From: Candidatus Alistipes faecavium | GTDB taxonomy: Bacteria > Bacteroidota > Bacteroidia > Bacteroidales > Rikenellaceae | Length of the DNA stretch: 64,000 nucleotides | Direction of reading: 5' to 3' | Assembly (NCBI GenBank): GCA_019118605.1 | Contig: DWYP01000007.1 | Location: 49,038-113,037, forward strand | In this document: positions 60,567 to 64,000 of the stretch, piece after piece | Layout of the letters: every line of letters begins with the position of its first letter | Position numbering within the stretch: position 1 is the stretch's first letter | The notes under the pieces: generated by a model | The model's input: the letters and a program-made list of their open reading frames with translations, nothing else | What the model was told of the DNA's origin: nothing | The model's database searches: none | Position numbers and translations under genes: made by a program

Positions 60567-62192
60567 ATGAAAACGCAAATCAAGATGAAAAATATCCCGA
60601 AAATTCTCTTGGCAACGGTATTGGCAGCGGGCCTTGTGGCCTGCGATGCCGATCCGGTCGATACGACGCGGGGAGAACTCCCCGACAAGGAGCCGCTGGA
60701 GAATACCTATGTGATGGTTCGCAGCCAGTTTTCTCCCGTAGAACGGTCCGTTGTCTATCTGATGGAGGGCACGGGAACGACATCCGACCCGATGTATTGC
60801 CGGCTGAACCGCCCGGCCGAGAAGAATCTGAATATTCAGATTGCTCCGGATGAATCGCAGGTCGAAATCTATAACGCCAAATATGGAACTGATTTTCTGA
60901 CCATGCCGGCCGCCAACATTCAGATTGCCGATAACGGACAAATCACGATAGCCGCCGGAGAACGAATCTCCGAGAAAATAAAAGTGACATTCAAGGCCGA
61001 CGGGCTTGAAGCAGGGAAGTATCTGGTCCCGATTATGGTGTCGTCGGACGATGTGGCTATGTCCGATGATGGCGGCATCCTCTACTATGTTGTCAAGGTT
61101 CGCAAACCGGAAATCGGCGATTACGAACTGGACCCCGTAAATACGACCGTATTTTATGTAAACACCTCCGAATATTCACCGCTGCTGGCTGATGTATGGG
61201 TTGTTGCGAAAGAGGATTTAATGAATTATGAAGTTCCGAATGTTTGGGAACGAACGTATGGTAATATAGTTAATCTGCGTGTGGTTCAGATTGGATATGA
61301 TGAAGCTACGGAGCGGGCCACGCTGGTGCTCAACTCGGATATTCGTTATGTGCTGGAACATGCCGACCTGCATATCCGTCCTTTGCAGGACAAGGGTCGC
61401 AAGGTCTGCCTTTCAATCGAAGGCGGGAATACGGGCTTGGGCTTCTGCAACCTGACCGATGCACAAATCTCCGATTTTGTGGCACAGGTCAAGGCTTGTC
61501 TCGAAACCTACGACCTCGACGGCGTGAACCTTTTCGACCGCAATGCCGGCTACGGTAAAGTGGAAGGAATGCCTGCCATGAATACCACTTCCTATCCGAA
61601 ACTCATCAAGGCCCTGCGCGAAGCGATGCCCGACAAATTGTTGACCTTATCCGATTACGAGGAGCCGACCGAATATTTCTGGGATACCGAAGTAACCGGA
61701 GGTATCAAAGTCGGGGAATACTTGGACTATGCATGGTCCGGCTATATGAGCGAGGACGAGGACATACAGATTCTCGACCCGTGGGGGATGATTGACCAAA
61801 GCATGGGAGAAATGATGGGAATGATGTTCCCTGTAAACAATCACCCTCGCAAACCAATCGCAGGATTGGAACAGTCTAAATATGGCGCCTTTGCCGTGCC
61901 ATTCTATGCAAAGGGCAAGGAGGGTAACGGATTTACGAACTTGTGGTTGTGGCATTTGTGTGGATGGCGTTCTAATAATATTCTTGTATTTGGTGATCTT
62001 ATTTCGGGGCTTCAAGGCAACTATGAAGGGCAATGGAATTCTATTTTTAGTTTAACTATTATGATGTATGAGCCAGACGCAATGGATGGGCAATATCTAT
62101 ACGGAATATATATTTCACATAATCCTAATGGAAATGTATTCAATCCTAATACCGTAGGCTTATATTATGGAGATTATGCTAAAGATTGGTGA
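60567..62192 (+). CDS. DUF1735-GH18 lipoprotein, probably inactive (binding) form
   Basis: The 541-residue lipoprotein has lipobox VAC, a DUF1735 domain at about 40-200 (YVMVRSQFSPVERSVVYLME) and a GH18-like barrel at about 205-540 (DKGRKVCLSIEGGNTGLGFC). At the catalytic site it reads D318-G-V-N321-L-F323-D-R325, so the motif ends in Arg where the acid Glu should be. Other barrel strands remain (LLTLSDYEEPTEYFW, YLDYAWSGYM), so it could bind but not cut N-glycans. It starts 3 nt after the LamG gene. Confidence 0.83.
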   Translation: MKTQIKMKNIPKILLATVLAAGLVACDADPVDTTRGELPDKEPLENTYVMVRSQFSPVERSVVYLMEGTGTTSDPMYCRLNRPAEKNLNIQIAPDESQVEIYNAKYGTDFLTMPAANIQIADNGQITIAAGERISEKIKVTFKADGLEAGKYLVPIMVSSDDVAMSDDGGILYYVVKVRKPEIGDYELDPVNTTVFYVNTSEYSPLLADVWVVAKEDLMNYEVPNVWERTYGNIVNLRVVQIGYDEATERATLVLNSDIRYVLEHADLHIRPLQDKGRKVCLSIEGGNTGLGFCNLTDAQISDFVAQVKACLETYDLDGVNLFDRNAGYGKVEGMPAMNTTSYPKLIKALREAMPDKLLTLSDYEEPTEYFWDTEVTGGIKVGEYLDYAWSGYMSEDEDIQILDPWGMIDQSMGEMMGMMFPVNNHPRKPIAGLEQSKYGAFAVPFYAKGKEGNGFTNLWLWHLCGWRSNNILVFGDLISGLQGNYEGQWNSIFSLTIMMYEPDAMDGQYLYGIYISHNPNGNVFNPNTVGLYYGDYAKDW

Positions 62193-62254
62193 AAACTCGA
62201 TAGGGCTTATGTCCAACTTCAACAAAATTATTCTAACCTAAATTCACAAGAGTT

Positions 62255-63331
62255 ATGAAAAAACATCTTTTAACTTTGGCAACGGTTCTGTTTGCAGCAG
62301 GTGCTCTGTTTACTTCGTGTGCAAACGATCCGGAGGAACCGCAGATCCAGTCTGACGGAACTCAAATTTCGACTCGTGCATATAGTCAAAAGTCTCCGAA
62401 AACTATGGTCTATGTGGAGACCAACGACGTCAATCCGCTCAACGCCCTTTGCTGGGAGATGAATGGCGAAAAGTTCATCGACATTCTCAATCTTTTTGCC
62501 TCGAACATCCACAAGGATTCCGACGGATACCCGACGGTTTATCTTAACGATAAACTGACCCGTGTCCTGGAACCCGATCCCAACAACCCGACCGAGACCG
62601 GTTTCCACAAATATGTGGAACCGTTGCAGGCGGCCGGTATCAAAGTCTGCATGACCTCGCTGGGAGACTGGCAAGGCATTGGTGTTGCCAACTTGACGCC
62701 TGAAATGGCAGACCGGTTTGCTGATATTCTGGTTTACTGCGTGGATCGTTATGGCCTGGACGGAATCAACTTTGACGATGAATATGCCAATTATTCTTCG
62801 ACAATTTATAATTCGTATTCTCATGTAATCAAAGCCCTTCATGCTAAGTTAGATGCCAAATTTGGTGCAGGAAACAAACTGATTACGGTATTCCAGTGGG
62901 GTAACTACAACCAGATTGATGTTACTGCCGGCGGCATGATTGATTATGCAGATCATGGAACTTTTGGACCGAATGTTTTCTATCCCTCAAGCTCTATTTT
63001 AGGCGTTACGAATGACCGTTGGATGCCTCAAGCTATTGAATTAGGATATAATTACATTTCTAGTTATCTTTCTATTATCACAGCTCGCTCCTCTCAAACC
63101 GCAAATGGCAATTATGCCGGTATTATGATGTTCAATTTGCGTCCTTGCAATGAAATAAACCCGCTGCCAGTATTCCAAGCTATTGCAGATGGAGCATACG
63201 ACGGCGCAACTGTCACGAATATTTGCGGCTGCGACTCTTCGTACCCCCAGGATTGGGAGTTTATCGAAGGCGGTTTCGAACTGACGAAGGACGATGTGCC
63301 TGCCTACCAGCCTACCTATACGGGAAACTAA
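62255..63331 (+). CDS. GH18 endo-beta-N-acetylglucosaminidase
   Basis: The 358-residue lipoprotein (lipobox FTSC, Cys22) keeps the active GH18 site: YGLDGINFDDEYANY with D169, N172, D174 and catalytic Glu E176. It matches the Endo H / Endo F1 group (DGVxFDDEY) that cuts the chitobiose core of high-mannose or hybrid N-glycans, leaving one GlcNAc on the protein. Other barrel motifs include VCMTSLGDWQGIGVANLTPE and GNYAGIMMFNLRPCNEI. It lies 62 bp after the pseudoenzyme gene, and probably acts at the cell surface. Confidence 0.88.
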   Translation: MKKHLLTLATVLFAAGALFTSCANDPEEPQIQSDGTQISTRAYSQKSPKTMVYVETNDVNPLNALCWEMNGEKFIDILNLFASNIHKDSDGYPTVYLNDKLTRVLEPDPNNPTETGFHKYVEPLQAAGIKVCMTSLGDWQGIGVANLTPEMADRFADILVYCVDRYGLDGINFDDEYANYSSTIYNSYSHVIKALHAKLDAKFGAGNKLITVFQWGNYNQIDVTAGGMIDYADHGTFGPNVFYPSSSILGVTNDRWMPQAIELGYNYISSYLSIITARSSQTANGNYAGIMMFNLRPCNEINPLPVFQAIADGAYDGATVTNICGCDSSYPQDWEFIEGGFELTKDDVPAYQPTYTGN

Positions 63332-63384
63332 TCTCTCGCAATGTGATGTAAGTCCGTATATCGAGTAATCAAGCTGTACCACCG

Positions 63385-63413
63385 GGCCCGCGCATCGTTG
63401 CGATGTGCGGGCC
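63385..63413 (+). terminator. Hairpin between the two GH18 genes
   Basis: GGCCCGCGCATCG pairs with CGATGTGCGGGCC (13 bp, one G-U, loop TTG), followed by a weak TATTT. It may partly stop or stabilise the upstream mRNA. Confidence 0.6.
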
Positions 63414-63441
63414 TATTTACTAACGACCAAAATTATAAGCC

Positions 63442-64000
63442 ATGAGAACTTTTTCGCTCAAAAGTCTTTTTTTGATTTTCATTGCAGGATCACTTCTGGC
63501 TTGTGTGAAAGAAGATCCCGAGAAATCGGATTCAACGACCTTTTCCAAGCAATATACGCGGACCTATGGAGACAAGTCGCCCAAAGTGATTGCCATTATA
63601 GAGACCAATGATACGGATCCCCGTAATGTGTTGTCTTACCATTTGGGGACTTCGGCGGATGATCCTTTGTTTTTTGATATTGTAGAGTTCTTTGCCGCGA
63701 ACATTCACAAGGACGCATACAACGATCCGACAATCTATTTCAATCCTGAACTGGCCCCCTTGTTGGCCGACACCGCCACATATGTCAAACCCCTCAAGGA
63801 TGCCGGGTTGAAAGTAGTCTTATCCATTCTCGGAGACTGGCAGGGCATAGGCGTAGCCAACATGACCGAATCCCAGGCTGACAAATTTACCGACATACTC
63901 GTCTACATTGTTAAAACATACGGATTGGACGGAGTTAGTTTCGATGACGAATATGCAAACTACAATTATAGCAATCTGATTGATGGTTCTTATGGCCGTA
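63442..64000 (+). CDS. Second GH18 endo-beta-N-acetylglucosaminidase, 3' truncated by window end
   Basis: A frame from ATG 63442 runs open to the end of the window (186 residues). It has a lipoprotein signal (LLAC, Cys21) and aligns by eye with the previous enzyme throughout: SPKVIAIIETNDTDPRNVL, FFAANIHKDAYNDPTIYFNP, VLSILGDWQGIGVANMTESQ. The catalytic motif is intact, GLDGVSFDDEYANY, with E170 as the acid. It is thus a tandem paralogue, likely with different glycan preference. The remaining barrel lies beyond the window. Confidence 0.88.
   Translation, partial: MRTFSLKSLFLIFIAGSLLACVKEDPEKSDSTTFSKQYTRTYGDKSPKVIAIIETNDTDPRNVLSYHLGTSADDPLFFDIVEFFAANIHKDAYNDPTIYFNPELAPLLADTATYVKPLKDAGLKVVLSILGDWQGIGVANMTESQADKFTDILVYIVKTYGLDGVSFDDEYANYNYSNLIDGSYGR

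Noticed and set aside
63405..63611. A 68-codon plus-strand frame near the window end
   Set aside because: It is out of frame with the truncated GH18 gene starting at 63442, which has a signal peptide and catalytic motif.
1..64000. CRISPR array or cas genes
   Set aside because: No regularly spaced repeats with unique spacers are present, and no Cas protein motifs were seen. The three 21-bp-phased repeats at 22,367 are too few and too short.

Overview
This window is a high-G+C Bacteroidota chromosome segment, most like Alistipes/Rikenellaceae. That placement is inferred from Bacteroidales promoters (TTTG or TTG, about 20 bp, then TAnnTTTG), Bacteroides-type tra genes, a SusC/SusD glycan locus, many short lipoprotein signals and dense GC-rich codon use. 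No rRNA or species marker is present.

Layout. 1-4,500: ordinary chromosome (end of an EEP-family phosphoesterase, coaD, lpxD, a TlpA-like lipoprotein, ruvC, tRNA-Arg). 4,700-9,500: surface lipoproteins and a TPR membrane regulator. 9,820-18,350: an aromatic amino acid / arylacetate module (GNAT, omega-amidase-like hydrolase, iorA, iorB, aminotransferase, phenylacetate-CoA ligase, ACT protein) facing a second ACT and phenylacetate-CoA ligase pair across a two-way terminator. 18,560-26,150: an SDR enzyme, then three minus-strand envelope genes that diverge from a LytS/LytTR two-component system. Three phased LytTR-like repeats lie in the divergent intergenic region.

About 26,300-51,300 is an integrative conjugative element of the CTnDOT-like family: small HTH genes, umuDC, a DprA-like gene, ParB, ArdC-like antirestriction, small cargo genes, a minus-strand tra operon (traA to traN), a candidate oriT, and mobA/mobB. 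No integrase, coupling protein or traO-Q is visible, so it is either a remnant or depends on genes outside the window. An A+T-rich membrane-protein gene (35,608) looks like recent cargo. An XRE regulator, an 18-bp palindrome and a candidate structured RNA sit at the right edge.

51,346-64,000 is a polysaccharide utilisation locus: ECF sigma factor, divergent FecR-type anti-sigma factor, SusC, SusD, a GH18-fold binding protein, a DUF1735-LamG protein, a DUF1735-GH18 pseudoenzyme, and two consecutive GH18 endo-beta-N-acetylglucosaminidases. The second enzyme runs off the end. The set recalls loci for host high-mannose N-glycans. A short antisense RNA gene, with its own promoter and terminator, is predicted opposite the susC leader.
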